The notes under the pieces were generated by a model. That model did no database searches, was not told the DNA's origin, and saw only the letters and a program-made list of their open reading frames with translations. From Salinispora mooreana (GTDB lineage: Bacteria > Actinomycetota > Actinomycetes > Mycobacteriales > Micromonosporaceae), in the NCBI RefSeq assembly GCF_000379065.1, contig NZ_KB900614.1, forward strand, positions 1,200,107 to 1,264,106: a stretch of 64,000 bases of DNA, written 5' to 3'. The position numbers and the translations under genes were made by a program. Positions 31,998 to 41,551 of this stretch are shown one piece after another; positions within the stretch are counted from its first letter, which is position 1; every line of letters starts with the position of its first letter.

Positions 31998-32906
31998 CTA
32001 TCCCGGCAGCTCGGGACCACCGTCAAGCAGCGGGGCGAGCAGGTCGCCCTGCTCGGCGATCCTGGCCAGTACCTCGGCCGCCGGGTAGGGCTTGACCGCC
32101 GGGCGTTTGCCGGCCGCCCCGGCCGAGACCTCGGCCCAGGTCAGCGGGGTGGACACCGCCGGCACCGACTGGGCACGCAGCGAGTACGGCGCCACCGTCG
32201 TCTTCGCCGCGTTGTTCTGGCTCCAGTCGATGAAAATCTTTCCCGCCCGCAACTTTCGTGCCATCTTGGACACGATCAGCGTTGGATGGGCCCGCTCCAA
32301 CTCCTGGGCGATCCGCCGGGCGTAGCCGGAGACCGTGTCGGCTGGCTGGGCGCCGGCGATGGGGCAGCAGAGCTGCATGCCCTTCTTTCCCGATGTCTTC
32401 GGATACGACTCGATCCCGTCGTCAGCGAGCCGTTCCCGCAGCAACAGGGCGACCTGACAGCACTGACGAAGCTCGGCCGGCGCACCGGGATCAAGGTCGA
32501 CCACCATCAGGTCCGGATGCGCCCCGATCTGCCACTGTGGCGTGTGCAGTTCGAGGGCAGCGAGGTTGGCCAACCAGACCAGGGTCGGCAGCTCGTCGGC
32601 GACCACGTAGTCGATCGTCTCCCGGCCCTTCGCCGAGCCGGGGACCGGCAACGTCTCGGTGTGAACCCAGCTCGGGGTCGCCGCCGGGGCGTTCTTCTCG
32701 AAAAAGGAGCTGCCGTCCACGCCGTTCGGGAACCGGATCCGGGTCAGCGCCCGGCCAGCCAGGTGCGGCAGGAGCACCGGGGCGACCCGGGTGTAGTAAT
32801 CGATCACCTCACCCTTGGTGAATCCGGTCGCGGGGTACAGCACCTTGTCCAGATTCGACAACTCCAGAGTGCGGCCGGCCACGTCGACCCGGAGCCGATC
32901 AGACAT
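31998..32906 (-). CDS. NHEJ polymerase/primase, LigD polymerase-domain protein
   Basis: 302 residues from ATG 32906 (MSDRLRVDVAGRTLELSNLD). Stand-alone equivalent of the LigD polymerase domain (archaeo-eukaryotic primase fold) that fills gaps during non-homologous end joining. Key motifs are SSFFEKNAP, the catalytic pair in VVDLDPG, SGKKGMQL and DWSQNN. Its start overlaps the end of the ligase gene by 8 bases, so they are co-translated. In mycobacteria these activities are fused in LigD; here they are separate genes, as in other actinomycetes. Confidence 0.93.
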   Translation of the reverse strand: MSDRLRVDVAGRTLELSNLDKVLYPATGFTKGEVIDYYTRVAPVLLPHLAGRALTRIRFPNGVDGSSFFEKNAPAATPSWVHTETLPVPGSAKGRETIDYVVADELPTLVWLANLAALELHTPQWQIGAHPDLMVVDLDPGAPAELRQCCQVALLLRERLADDGIESYPKTSGKKGMQLCCPIAGAQPADTVSGYARRIAQELERAHPTLIVSKMARKLRAGKIFIDWSQNNAAKTTVAPYSLRAQSVPAVSTPLTWAEVSAGAAGKRPAVKPYPAAEVLARIAEQGDLLAPLLDGGPELPG

Positions 32907-33837
32907 CGTCCACCTCCTCGGCGAGTTTGTCCGGGCGCAACCGCAGTACCCGGGGAAAACGCAGTCGCCCATCCGGGGTGAGCTGGCCATACCTCACCTC
33001 CACCACGAGCCGGGGCGCGACCCAGACCACAGCCCGGGTGTCCGCGCGGGGAAGGTCCCCGGCAAAGGGGGAAGCATCGGTACGCAGCGGCTCAAGCTCG
33101 CGCAACAGCTCTCGCTCCAGCGCCGCGCCGATGCCACCGCCGACCCGCCCCCGGAAGGTGAGACGGCCGTCCGGCCGGGGCAGGCCGACCAGCAGCCCGC
33201 CCAGCCGGCGGGCTCCCGGCCGCCAGCCCCCCACCACGAAGTCGCCGGTCACCTCCAACTTGACCTTGACCCAGTCCGGTGAACGCGTACCCGGCCGGTA
33301 GACCGAACCGACCCGTTTGGCCATGACCCCCTCCAGGCCGTGCTCCCCCGCCGCCTGCAAGGTCGCCGGGCCGTCCGAGAAGGCTGGCGGGACCGCCCAC
33401 CGGGGGCCGGCCAGCCCCACCTCGTCGAGCACAGCTCGCCGCCGCTGCCACGGGTAGCCGGTCAGGTCGACGCCGTCGAGTCGCAACACGTCGAAGACCA
33501 GGTAGGTGATGGGCAGGGTCGCCGCGAGCCGCGCGGCCCGGGCCCGTTCCCGGACGTGCATTCGCTCGGCGAGCGCCGTGAACGATGGCTGCCCGGTCAC
33601 GCCGAAGAGCACCACCTCGCCGTCGAGGAGGGCGTCATCCACCTGCGCGGAGAGGCCGGCCAGTTCCGGGTAGGCGACGGTGACCTCGACACCGGAGCGG
33701 GCGTACACCCGCTGTTGACCGTCGCCAATGTTGACCAGCGCTCGGATTCCGTCCCATTTGAACTCATAGGCCCAGCCCGGGCCCACCGGCAGCTCCCCGG
33801 TGGTCGCCAGCATCGGCTTGGACGGCACGCCGGGCAC
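32899..33837 (-). CDS. ATP-dependent DNA ligase, NHEJ LigD-type
   Basis: 312 residues, GTG start at 33837 (reads MPGVPSKPMLATTGELPVGP). Adenylation domain with motif I EFKWDGIRA (AMP-accepting Lys27), motif III DGEVVLF, motif IV EGVMAKR and motif V WVKVK, then an OB-fold domain (FVVGGWRPGARRLGGLLVGL). Seals ends held by Ku. Divergent from ku with an 85-base gap and overlapping the polymerase gene, so the three NHEJ genes are probably co-regulated. Confidence 0.94.
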   Translation of the reverse strand: MPGVPSKPMLATTGELPVGPGWAYEFKWDGIRALVNIGDGQQRVYARSGVEVTVAYPELAGLSAQVDDALLDGEVVLFGVTGQPSFTALAERMHVRERARAARLAATLPITYLVFDVLRLDGVDLTGYPWQRRRAVLDEVGLAGPRWAVPPAFSDGPATLQAAGEHGLEGVMAKRVGSVYRPGTRSPDWVKVKLEVTGDFVVGGWRPGARRLGGLLVGLPRPDGRLTFRGRVGGGIGAALERELLRELEPLRTDASPFAGDLPRADTRAVVWVAPRLVVEVRYGQLTPDGRLRFPRVLRLRPDKLAEEVDDV

Positions 33838-33922
33838 GAACCGACCTTAGTCGAATGCGGAACTGCTCGCGCCCGGTTCCATCGGATGAGAACATGGTCG
33901 ATACCGGCGAAAGGAGCACAGG

Positions 33923-34987
33923 GTGCGGGCCATTTGGAAAGGAGCCGTGTCGTTCGGGCTCGTCTCGATCGGGGTGAAGCTGTATTCAGCAACCGAGGAG
34001 AAGGATATTCGATTCCATCAGGTGCACCGGGATGACGGGGGTCGAATCCGCTACAAGCGCACCTGCCAGGTCTGCGGCGAAGAGGTCAGCTACGACGACA
34101 TCGCCAAGGGGTACGACCTCGGCGGCGGCGAGTTGGTCATCCTCACCGACGACGACTTCGCCGACCTGCCACTGAGCACCTCACGGGCGATCGACGTGCT
34201 GGAGTTCGTCCCCGCCGAACAGGTCGACCCGATCCTCTACAACAAGGCGTACTTCCTCGAGCCGGAGGGGACCGCCACCAAGCCGTACGTGCTGCTGCGC
34301 AACGCGCTCACCGACTCCGAGCGGGTGGCCGTCGTGAAGGTGGCGATCCGCCAACGTGAGCAGCTCGCGACGCTGCGGGTGCACCAGGGCGTCCTGCTGC
34401 TCAACACGATGCTCTGGCCCGACGAGATCCGGACGCCGGAGTTCGGTTTTCTCGACGAGGACCTGCAGGTCCGCCCCCCGGAGCTCGCGATGGCCAGCTC
34501 CCTGATCGACTCGATGGCGGGTGACTTCCAGCCCGATGTCTTCACCGACGACTACCGGACCGCTCTGCAGGAGGTCATCGACGCGAAGGTGGAGGGCCGC
34601 GAGGTCGTCCAGCCGGAGGAGGTCGAAGAGGCTCCGGCGGCGGCGGTGGACCTGATGGCGGCGCTGAAGGCATCGGTGGAACGGGCCCAGGCGGCGCGCG
34701 GCGAGAAGCCCGCCGGCTCCGGCGCGGGCGAACCGACCCCCATCTCGGCGGCGCGTTCCGCCCAGCGGAAGGCCGCCGAGCAGCCGGGCCCACCGAAGAA
34801 GGCCGCCGGCAAGAAGAGCGAAAAGACAACTCCGGCGGAGAAGGAGAAGGCCGAGGAGAAGAAGGCCGACAAGAAGACAGCCGGGAAGAAGACAGCGACC
34901 AAGACGACCGCCAAGAAGGATGAGGGGCAGCGGACGGAGCCGGCCAAGAAGACCCCGGCCCGCAAGGGGGCCCGCAAGACCGCCTGA
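33923..34987 (+). CDS. ku: Ku protein, DNA-end binding, with long Lys-rich tail
   Basis: 354 residues from GTG 33923 (reads MRAIWKGAVSFGLVSIGVKL) with AAAGGAG upstream. Residues 1-250 are the bacterial Ku core (FHQVHRDDGGRI, RTCQVCGEEV, EFVPAEQVDPILYNKAYFLE). Residues 250-354 form a low-complexity tail of Lys, Ala, Glu and Thr (KKAAGKKSEKTT, ADKKTAGKKTATKT), a known extension in some actinobacteria that binds DNA and helps joining. Bacterial Ku homodimers thread onto DNA ends and recruit the ligase encoded divergently. Confidence 0.96.
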   Translation: MRAIWKGAVSFGLVSIGVKLYSATEEKDIRFHQVHRDDGGRIRYKRTCQVCGEEVSYDDIAKGYDLGGGELVILTDDDFADLPLSTSRAIDVLEFVPAEQVDPILYNKAYFLEPEGTATKPYVLLRNALTDSERVAVVKVAIRQREQLATLRVHQGVLLLNTMLWPDEIRTPEFGFLDEDLQVRPPELAMASSLIDSMAGDFQPDVFTDDYRTALQEVIDAKVEGREVVQPEEVEEAPAAAVDLMAALKASVERAQAARGEKPAGSGAGEPTPISAARSAQRKAAEQPGPPKKAAGKKSEKTTPAEKEKAEEKKADKKTAGKKTATKTTAKKDEGQRTEPAKKTPARKGARKTA

Positions 34988-35139
34988 GCGGCGAGACGGC
35001 CACCACCGGCGATACCGGCCGCCAGCGGACAACGGGGCGTCCGGCACCTGCACCCCGGGGACCCCGGCGGGTACCGTGTTCGTCGGCCTTCCCCCGGCAC
35101 GCGGTGCCGGCCACCATCTTCGAACAGGGAGTCGACGCC

Positions 35140-35784
35140 GTGAGCGAGCGGACGCAGAACCGGGCACAGAAGTCGGAGCGGCGGTTGGCCGCGCAGCTCG
35201 CCGAGCAGAAGGCGGCCGAGGCGAAGCGCCGCCGGCAGGCCTGGGCCGGCGGTCTCGCCGGGGTTGCCGTAGCCGCCCTCCTGGTCACCGTGTTCGTGCT
35301 GGTCGGCCCGACAGGTGCGGACGAGAGCAACCCGACCGCGGCGGATTCCCCGGCGGCGGGCGCCCCGTCGGCGGACGCCCCCGACCCGGCTGCCGGCGGC
35401 ACCGAGCTGCCGGACGGGGCCGACCCCGCGCTGAACACTCCGCCAACCGTGGAGGCGGCCGAGGGCGAGCTGACCGAGCTCGTCGTCACCCCGCTGATCG
35501 AGGGCACCGGACCCGCGGTGGAGAGCGGTCAGACGATCACCGTCAACTACGTCGGCATCCTCTACAACGAGGGCGAGGAGTTCGACTCCTCCTGGTCGCG
35601 CGGGCAGCCGGCGAGCTTCCCGATCGGAGTCGGCGGGGTAATCCCCGGCTGGGACCAGGGTCTGGTCGGCGTGACCATCGGCAGCCGGGTGCAGCTCGAC
35701 ATCCCCACCGAACTGGCGTACCCGGACGGTGGCGGGCCGGCCGGCCCGCTGCGCTTCGTCGTGGACGTGCTCGGCGCGCAGTGA
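35140..35784 (+). CDS. Membrane-anchored FKBP-type peptidyl-prolyl isomerase
   Basis: 214 residues from GTG 35140 (VSERTQNRAQKSERRLAAQL), with AGGGAG upstream. A helical charged N-terminus (residues 1-36) leads to one membrane helix (AWAGGLAGVAVAALLVTVFV), then an Ala/Pro/Asp-rich linker (about 60-115), then a FKBP domain with GQTITVNYVGILYNEGEEFD, PIGVGGVIPGWDQGLVG and IPTELAYPDGG. The domain faces outside and would assist folding of secreted proteins. Confidence 0.93.
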   Translation: MSERTQNRAQKSERRLAAQLAEQKAAEAKRRRQAWAGGLAGVAVAALLVTVFVLVGPTGADESNPTAADSPAAGAPSADAPDPAAGGTELPDGADPALNTPPTVEAAEGELTELVVTPLIEGTGPAVESGQTITVNYVGILYNEGEEFDSSWSRGQPASFPIGVGGVIPGWDQGLVGVTIGSRVQLDIPTELAYPDGGGPAGPLRFVVDVLGAQ

Positions 35785-35915
35785 CCGGCCGGGCCGCCCC
35801 GACGCCGGTGCGGTTGGCCACAGCGGGCTTCCACACCGTTACCGAACGGCAGTAGGTTCGTCGAACCGGGGGGCAGACAGGCCACCCAGGTGCCGGAACG
35901 GACGCGGAGGTGCGC

Positions 35916-36770
35916 ATGACAGACGACGCGGGGCGGACAGCCCGGTTGATGTGGACCTACTTCGAGCCGGTCCACGCGGTGACGTACTTCCATCCCCGGG
36001 CCCGCGCGGCGTATGAGGCAACCGGGCTACGCGGCTACTGGCGGGGCTACTTCGCCGGCCGGTCCGCGCCGCTCGGCGCCACCACCGCGGCACCGGTGGC
36101 CGCGGCCTTCTACCACTTCGCCCCGCACATGGTGCAGCGCGCGCTGCCCGCGGTCTGGAAGCTGGCGTCCCCGGAGGAGGCCCTGCGCGCCCGCCTCACC
36201 GGCGCCGTCCAGGCTCTCGCCGAGCTCACCTACGAGTTGCCCGAGTCCCACCTCAGGGAGAGCGCCGACCTGATGGAGGCCGCGGCGGCCGAGACCAGGA
36301 CGGCGGGCCGGGTGCTGGGGGCCGCGAACGCGGCGCTGCCGCGCGGTGAGTACCCGCTCGCCCGGCTCTGGCAGGCGGCGACGGTCCTGCGGGAGCACCG
36401 TGGGGACGGGCACATCGCCGCGCTCGTCGCGGCCGACCTCGACCCGGTGGAGACGCTGGCCTGGCGGATCGCGGTGGGACTGCCCGCGGCCGCCCTGCTC
36501 GGCCGGGGCTGGACCGAGCAGGAGTGGGCGGCGGCCAAGAGCCGGCTCCACGACCGGGGGTGGCTGACCGCCGACGGCGAACCGACCGAGCGGGGCCGGG
36601 CCGGATTCCACGCCGTCGAGGCGGCCACCGACACGGCGGCGATCCACCCGTGGCGGGAACTCGGCCCGGAGCGCAGCGCCCGGCTCCGGGAGCTACTCGA
36701 CCCGGTGGTCCGGGCCGGGCACACCATCATCCCGCCGGACAACCCGATCGGCCTGCCGTCCCTGGGTTGA
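35916..36770 (+). CDS. SCO6745-family conserved hypothetical protein
   Basis: 284 residues from ATG 35916 (MTDDAGRTARLMWTYFEPVH), where GGAGG lies at ideal distance; the GTG at 35910 would overlap it. Resembles an actinobacterial family annotated from Streptomyces SCO6745: conserved PVHAVTYFHPRARAAYEATG, YWRGYFAGRSAPLG, and a C-terminal winged-helix-like part (LHDRGWLTADGEPTERGRAG). Function unknown. Confidence 0.85.
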   Translation: MTDDAGRTARLMWTYFEPVHAVTYFHPRARAAYEATGLRGYWRGYFAGRSAPLGATTAAPVAAAFYHFAPHMVQRALPAVWKLASPEEALRARLTGAVQALAELTYELPESHLRESADLMEAAAAETRTAGRVLGAANAALPRGEYPLARLWQAATVLREHRGDGHIAALVAADLDPVETLAWRIAVGLPAAALLGRGWTEQEWAAAKSRLHDRGWLTADGEPTERGRAGFHAVEAATDTAAIHPWRELGPERSARLRELLDPVVRAGHTIIPPDNPIGLPSLG

Positions 36771-36805
36771 CCGGCACCACTGGCCCCGTCCGGCAGGATG
36801 AGGGC

Positions 36806-37495
36806 ATGGTGGCTGCGGTGATCTTCGACCTGGACGGCGTGATCGTGGACTCCGAACCGGTCTGGGAGGAGGTCCGGCGGGCGTACGTGGCGGCGCACGG
36901 CGGCACCTGGCAGGCCGATTCGCAGGCCCGGCTGATGGGCATGAGCACCGGCGAGTGGTCCCGCCACCTCAGCGGTGAGCTCGGCGTCGACCGGTCGGCC
37001 GAGCAGGTCGCCACCGAGGTGGTTGCCGAGATGTCCCGCCGGTACGCGCACCGCGTACCGCTGATCGCCGGGGCCGTCGATGCCGTGCGCCGGACCGGGG
37101 GGCGGTGGCCGCTGGGCCTGGCCAGTTCCTCCCCCACCCGGCTGATCCGGGCGGCGCTCGAGGCGACCGGGCTGGGTGACATCTTCGGCGCGGCGCTGTC
37201 GACCGAGGAGACCGCGCACGGCAAGCCGGCTCCGGATGTCTACCTGGCGGTCGCCGCGCGGCTCGGTGTCGAGCCGGCCCGCTGCGTCGCGGTCGAGGAC
37301 TCCGCCAACGGCGTCCGGTCCGCGGCTGCCGCGGGGATGGCCGTGGTGGCGGTACCGCACGGGGCGTACCCGCTGGAGCCGGAGGCGGAGCGACTCGCCA
37401 CGGTGGTGCTCTCCTCGATCGGCGAGCTGACACCGGAGGCCGTGGCGACGGCCCACCGGCACAAGTTCCCCGGTTACGAGGACAAAGACGAATGA
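36806..37495 (+). CDS. HAD-superfamily phosphatase/phosphomutase
   Basis: 229 residues from ATG 36806 (MVAAVIFDLDGVIVDSEPVW), with AGGATGAGGG upstream. Motif I FDLDGVIVDS (nucleophile Asp), motif II LASSSPTRL, motif III GKPAPDVY and motif IV VEDSANG are intact, and the helical cap insertion is of the beta-phosphoglucomutase/phosphoglycolate type. Substrate cannot be told. Ends at a bidirectional terminator. Confidence 0.93.
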   Translation: MVAAVIFDLDGVIVDSEPVWEEVRRAYVAAHGGTWQADSQARLMGMSTGEWSRHLSGELGVDRSAEQVATEVVAEMSRRYAHRVPLIAGAVDAVRRTGGRWPLGLASSSPTRLIRAALEATGLGDIFGAALSTEETAHGKPAPDVYLAVAARLGVEPARCVAVEDSANGVRSAAAAGMAVVAVPHGAYPLEPEAERLATVVLSSIGELTPEAVATAHRHKFPGYEDKDE

Positions 37496-37533
37496 CTCTC
37501 GCGACAATGACAGTGCGGGTCGCCCCGCTTAGC

Positions 37534-37570
37534 GGGCGGCCCCGGCGCGGTGCGAACGCCGGGGCCGCCC
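37534..37570. terminator. Bidirectional terminator between HAD gene and acyl-CoA synthetase gene
   Basis: Perfect 14-base arms (37534-37547 / 37557-37570) with a 9-base loop between convergent genes. Confidence 0.8.
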
Positions 37571-37592
37571 CTGACCGCGACAGCGGTGGGGG

Positions 37593-39227
37593 CTAGGAGG
37601 AGGCCAACTCCTGGACGGCAAGGCCCCCCTCGGCGTACCGGGACCGGACCGCCTTCTTGTCAAACTTGCCCACGCTGGTCCTCGGCACGGCGTCGATGAC
37701 CGCCCAGCGCTCGGGGAGTTGCCAACGGGCCACCGACTCGGCGAGGAAGCTCCGCAGTTCCTCAACCCCGACCTTCGCCCCCTCGCGGAGCACCACGGTC
37801 GCCAACGGCCGCTCACCCCAACGCTGGTCTGGGACCCCCACCACGCAGGCCTCAACCACATCCGGATGGGCCATCAACGCGTTCTCCAGCTCCACCGAGG
37901 AGATCCACTCACCGCCGGACTTGATGACGTCCTTCGCCCGGTCGGTCAACGTCAGGTAGCCATCCGGGGAGAGGGTGCCGACGTCCCCCGTACGCAGCCA
38001 GCCGTCCCGGAACGTCTCCTCGTCCGGGGTCTCGTCGCCGACGTACCGTCCGGTCACCCACGGCCCGCGGACCTCCAGCTCCCCCACGGACGTGCCGTCG
38101 GCGGGCAGTGGCGTGCCCTGCGGGCCGACGATCCGGGCCTCGACCCCGGCCGGGACCCGGCCCTGGGTGTAGCGGTACTGCCACGCCTGGGCCGCGTCAG
38201 CACCGGCCGGCGGGCGGGCCACCGAACCGAGCGGAGAGGTTTCGGTCATGCCCCAGGCGTGAATGATCCGGATATCGTGCCGCTCCTCGAAGGCGTGCAT
38301 CAGCGCCGGTGGGCACGCCGACCCACCCACGATCACCTCTCCCAGAGAGCTGGTGTCGACCTCGTGGCTGTCCAGGTGGACGAGCAGATCGGTCCAGATG
38401 GTGGGGACGGCACCGGCGACGGTCGGCCGCTCGGCGGCGATCATCTCGGCGATCGGGGCGGCCTGGAGAAACCCGTCCGGCAGGAGCAGCGACGCGCCGC
38501 AGAGGAACGCCGCGTAGGGCAGCCCCCAGGACATCGCGTGAAACATCGGCACGATGCCCAAGACCCGGTCCTTCGGCCCGATGTCGAACGACTCCGGCAG
38601 GCAGACCTGAAGCGAGTGCAGGTAGAGCGAGCGGTGCGAGTAGGCCACCCCCTTGGGGTTGCCGGTGGTCCCGGAGGTGTAGCAGAGCGCGGCGGCAGAG
38701 CGCTCGTCCACATCCGGCCAGTCGTAGCTGTCGGGCATCCCGGCCAGCAGGGCATCCCAGTGGTGTACGGAGACCCGGTCGCCGGCCGCCGCGACCAGCG
38801 GGGCGGGGTCACCCCCGCCGATTACCACCACGTGCCGGACGGTGGTCATGTCGCCGATAGCCTTCGCCAGCAGCGGGATCAGGGTCGTGTCGACCAGCAC
38901 CACCCGGTCCTGCGCGTGGTTGGCGATGTAGGCGACCTGGTCCGGGAGAAGTCGGATGTTGAGCGTGTGCAGCACCGCGCCCATGCTCGGCACCGCGAAG
39001 TAGGCCACCAGGTGCTCGGTGTTGTTCCACAGGAAGGTGGCGATGCGCTCGTCCCCGGTCACGCCGCACTCGTCCCGCAGGGCGTGCGCCAGCTGGGCGG
39101 CCGTGCGCGCCACGTCGGCGTAGCTCATCCGACGCGGCTCGGCACCGGTCCAGGTGACCACCTCCGCCGCGCTGTGCACGGTGGCGCCATGGTCAAGAAT
39201 CCGGGAGACCTGGAGAGGGGCATCCAT
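37593..39227 (-). CDS. Long-chain fatty-acid--CoA ligase (AMP-binding)
   Basis: 544 residues from ATG 39227 (GGAG seven bases upstream; ATG 39230 adds one Met). ANL-superfamily adenylating enzyme. Motifs: P-loop YTSGTTGNPKGV, the substrate region FHAMSWGLPYAAFLCG, GMTETSP (A5), GWLRTGDVG (A7/A8) and the catalytic Lys near GKFDKKAV. It activates a fatty or aromatic acid to its AMP ester and CoA thioester; closest in pattern to medium/long-chain acyl-CoA synthetases (FadD/AlkK group). No neighbouring beta-oxidation gene. Confidence 0.92.
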   Translation of the reverse strand: MDAPLQVSRILDHGATVHSAAEVVTWTGAEPRRMSYADVARTAAQLAHALRDECGVTGDERIATFLWNNTEHLVAYFAVPSMGAVLHTLNIRLLPDQVAYIANHAQDRVVLVDTTLIPLLAKAIGDMTTVRHVVVIGGGDPAPLVAAAGDRVSVHHWDALLAGMPDSYDWPDVDERSAAALCYTSGTTGNPKGVAYSHRSLYLHSLQVCLPESFDIGPKDRVLGIVPMFHAMSWGLPYAAFLCGASLLLPDGFLQAAPIAEMIAAERPTVAGAVPTIWTDLLVHLDSHEVDTSSLGEVIVGGSACPPALMHAFEERHDIRIIHAWGMTETSPLGSVARPPAGADAAQAWQYRYTQGRVPAGVEARIVGPQGTPLPADGTSVGELEVRGPWVTGRYVGDETPDEETFRDGWLRTGDVGTLSPDGYLTLTDRAKDVIKSGGEWISSVELENALMAHPDVVEACVVGVPDQRWGERPLATVVLREGAKVGVEELRSFLAESVARWQLPERWAVIDAVPRTSVGKFDKKAVRSRYAEGGLAVQELASS

Positions 39228-39325
39228 CATCGTGCTCCGCATGAGCAACAAACTAGTGTCGCCGATCACATCTGGGAACCCCGGATCTCCATCTCGCCCC
39301 GGCGGCGATGCGTAGATTAGCCGGG

Positions 39326-39817
39326 GTGAGCATTTCCTGGGCAGATTCCTACGTCGGACAGCTCCGCGCCCTCGCCGGCGACCGGACGCTGATGTTCGTC
39401 GGTGCCCGCGCGGTGGTGCGGGACAACGCGAGCCGGATCCTGCTGATCCAGCGCGCCGACAACGGGCACTGGGCGATGCCGGCGGGGGCGATGGAGTTGG
39501 GTGAGTCGATCGCCGACTGCGCGGTGCGGGAAGTGCGGGAGGAGACCGGGCTGCGTGCCCTGCGGGTCAGCGCCTTCGCCCTCTACACCGGGCCGGACCG
39601 CACCCACACCAACATGTACGGGCACACGTACCAGATCCTCACCACCGCGTTCCGGGTGGAGGAGTGGGACGGGGACCTCGCCCAGATCACCGATGAGACC
39701 ACCGATGCCGCCTTCTTCGACCGGGGCCACCTGCCCAGCCCGCTGTCGGCCAGCGTCCCGGAGACCCTCGCCGACCTGGATGTCTTCGAGCAGACCAACC
39801 GCCTGATCCTCAAATAG
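39326..39817 (+). CDS. Nudix hydrolase
   Basis: 163 residues from GTG 39326 (VSISWADSYVGQLRALAGDR). A -10-like TAGATT at 39313-39318 places the transcript start at the GTG, so it is probably leaderless; ATG 39308 is the alternative. The full Nudix box (Gx5Ex7REUxEExGU) is present as GAMELGESIADCAVREVREE TGL, with two Glu for Mg2+. Likely a nucleotide-sugar or oxidised-nucleotide pyrophosphatase. It may be co-transcribed with the downstream heptose gene (60-base gap). Confidence 0.93.
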   Translation: MSISWADSYVGQLRALAGDRTLMFVGARAVVRDNASRILLIQRADNGHWAMPAGAMELGESIADCAVREVREETGLRALRVSAFALYTGPDRTHTNMYGHTYQILTTAFRVEEWDGDLAQITDETTDAAFFDRGHLPSPLSASVPETLADLDVFEQTNRLILK

Positions 39818-39877
39818 CCCACCGCGGTCCCACCCCGCCAGGTTTGGCCGGGCGGACCGGCGGGGACCCGGACGGAC

Positions 39878-41551
39878 ATGGCAGGAGCAGCAGCGGAACA
39901 ACACCGACTCGCCGCCGTGGTGGAGAGCTGGCTGGGACGCCCCGTCCTGGTCGTCGGGGACGCGATGCTCGACGAGTGGCGGTTCGCCGACTCGGATCGG
40001 CTCTGCCGGGAGGCACCTGCCCCGATCCTCACCCTGCGCCGACGGATCTCCGCCGCGGGCGGTGCGGCGAACACCGCCGTCAACATCGCCGCGCTCGGCG
40101 GGCGGGCCGCGCTGGTCGCGCCGATCGGCGCGGACGTGGCCGGCGACGAGGTGCACGACTGCCTGGACCGGGCCGGCGTGTGGGACCGCACGGTCAGCCG
40201 ACCGAGCCGCCCGACCCCGGTCAAGCGGCGGATGCTCGCCGGCAGCCAGATCCTGCTGCGGGAGGACTCCGGTGGTCCGGTGGAGTCCCTGGACGACGTC
40301 GGGGTGGCTCGGCTGCTCGACGCGCTGGCCTGCGCAACGACGGAGCTACACGCGGCGGGCGGTGCGGCGCCGACGCTGGTGGTCTGCGACTACGCGCTGG
40401 GGGCCCTGCCCGCACCGGTGCGCGCGTGGCTGGTGGCCAACCGGGAGCGGTACGCGACGGTCGCGTTGGACGCACATGACCTCGCCGACTGGCGTGGGCT
40501 CGCCCCCACCGTGGTCACGCCGAGCTTCGCTGAGGCGAGCCGACTGCTCGCCCACACCACGGCCCGGCCCGGGGGCGGGGACCTGCACCTGGACCACCCG
40601 GACCACGCCCGCTCCGACGGCCCCTCCGAACTGACCGTGGGAGTCGCACCCGGCGACGGTCGAGTCGACGAGGAGATCGCACCCGGGGTGCGCGGGGACA
40701 CGGTGGGACCGGACCGGGCGGTACTCGCCGAGTCCCGCCTGGCGGAGCTACGGCGACACACCGGCGCGGATGTCGTGGCGGTGACGCTGGACACCGAGGG
40801 CGCGGTCGTCGCCGGTCCGGACGGCGAGCCCAGCCGCAGCCACAGCAACCCGATGCCGGCCAGCCACACGGTCGGGGCCGGAGATGCGTACCTGGCGGCG
40901 ATGACCCTCGCCCTGGCCGCCGACGCCCCCCTACCGACCGCCGCGCAGCTCGCCCAGCTCGCGGCCACCATCACCGTCTCCGACACCGGCACCTGCGTCT
41001 GCCGGCGGGAGGACCTGCTCACCGCGCTCGACTGTTCCGACGACGGCGACCGGCCAACCCTCGTCGGCGCCGACGAGCTGGCGACGATCGCCGGGGCGCA
41101 CCGCCGCGCGGGCCGCTCGGTCGTCTTCACCAACGGCTGCTTCGACGTGCTGCATCCCGGGCACGTCCGCTACCTGGAGCAGGCCCGCGCCCTCGGCGAC
41201 CTGCTCGTGGTGGCGGTCAACGCCGACGGCAGCGTCCGCCGGCTCAAGGGCGCCGACCGGCCGGTCAACCCGGTCGAGGACCGGGTGGCCCTGCTGGCGG
41301 CGCTGACCCACGTTGACCATGTGGTGGTCTTTGAGGAGGACTCGCCCGCCCGACTCATCGAGACCGTCCGGCCGGACATCTACGTCAAGGGCGGGGACTA
41401 CCCGCCGGAGCTGGTGCCGGAGGCACCCCTGGTCCGGCGGCTCGGCGGTCAGGTCCGCACTCTCGGCTACGTACCGGACCGCTCCACCTCGGCGATCATC
41501 GACCGGATCCGCGCGTACGGCGGTGGCGCGCCGGTGGCGGGGCAGGCGTGA
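39878..41551 (+). CDS. hldE: Bifunctional heptose-7-phosphate kinase/heptose-1-phosphate adenylyltransferase
   Basis: 557 residues, ATG 39878. Residues 1-360 form a PfkB/ribokinase-type kinase (PVLVVGDAMLDEWRFADSDR, GGAANTAVNIAALGGRAALV, catalytic HTVGAGDAYLAAM). A 60-residue Asp/Gly/Pro-rich insertion (about 224-285) replaces a loop. Residues 395-557 form a nucleotidyltransferase (FTNGCFDVLHPGHVRYLEQA, NADGSVRRLKG, VKGGDYPPE). HldE makes ADP-heptose precursor in two steps. Gram-positive bacteria have no LPS, so the heptose must go elsewhere; the GT2 and GT9 genes next to it are obvious candidates. The kinase and adenylyltransferase motifs are intact. Confidence 0.92.
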   Translation: MAGAAAEQHRLAAVVESWLGRPVLVVGDAMLDEWRFADSDRLCREAPAPILTLRRRISAAGGAANTAVNIAALGGRAALVAPIGADVAGDEVHDCLDRAGVWDRTVSRPSRPTPVKRRMLAGSQILLREDSGGPVESLDDVGVARLLDALACATTELHAAGGAAPTLVVCDYALGALPAPVRAWLVANRERYATVALDAHDLADWRGLAPTVVTPSFAEASRLLAHTTARPGGGDLHLDHPDHARSDGPSELTVGVAPGDGRVDEEIAPGVRGDTVGPDRAVLAESRLAELRRHTGADVVAVTLDTEGAVVAGPDGEPSRSHSNPMPASHTVGAGDAYLAAMTLALAADAPLPTAAQLAQLAATITVSDTGTCVCRREDLLTALDCSDDGDRPTLVGADELATIAGAHRRAGRSVVFTNGCFDVLHPGHVRYLEQARALGDLLVVAVNADGSVRRLKGADRPVNPVEDRVALLAALTHVDHVVVFEEDSPARLIETVRPDIYVKGGDYPPELVPEAPLVRRLGGQVRTLGYVPDRSTSAIIDRIRAYGGGAPVAGQA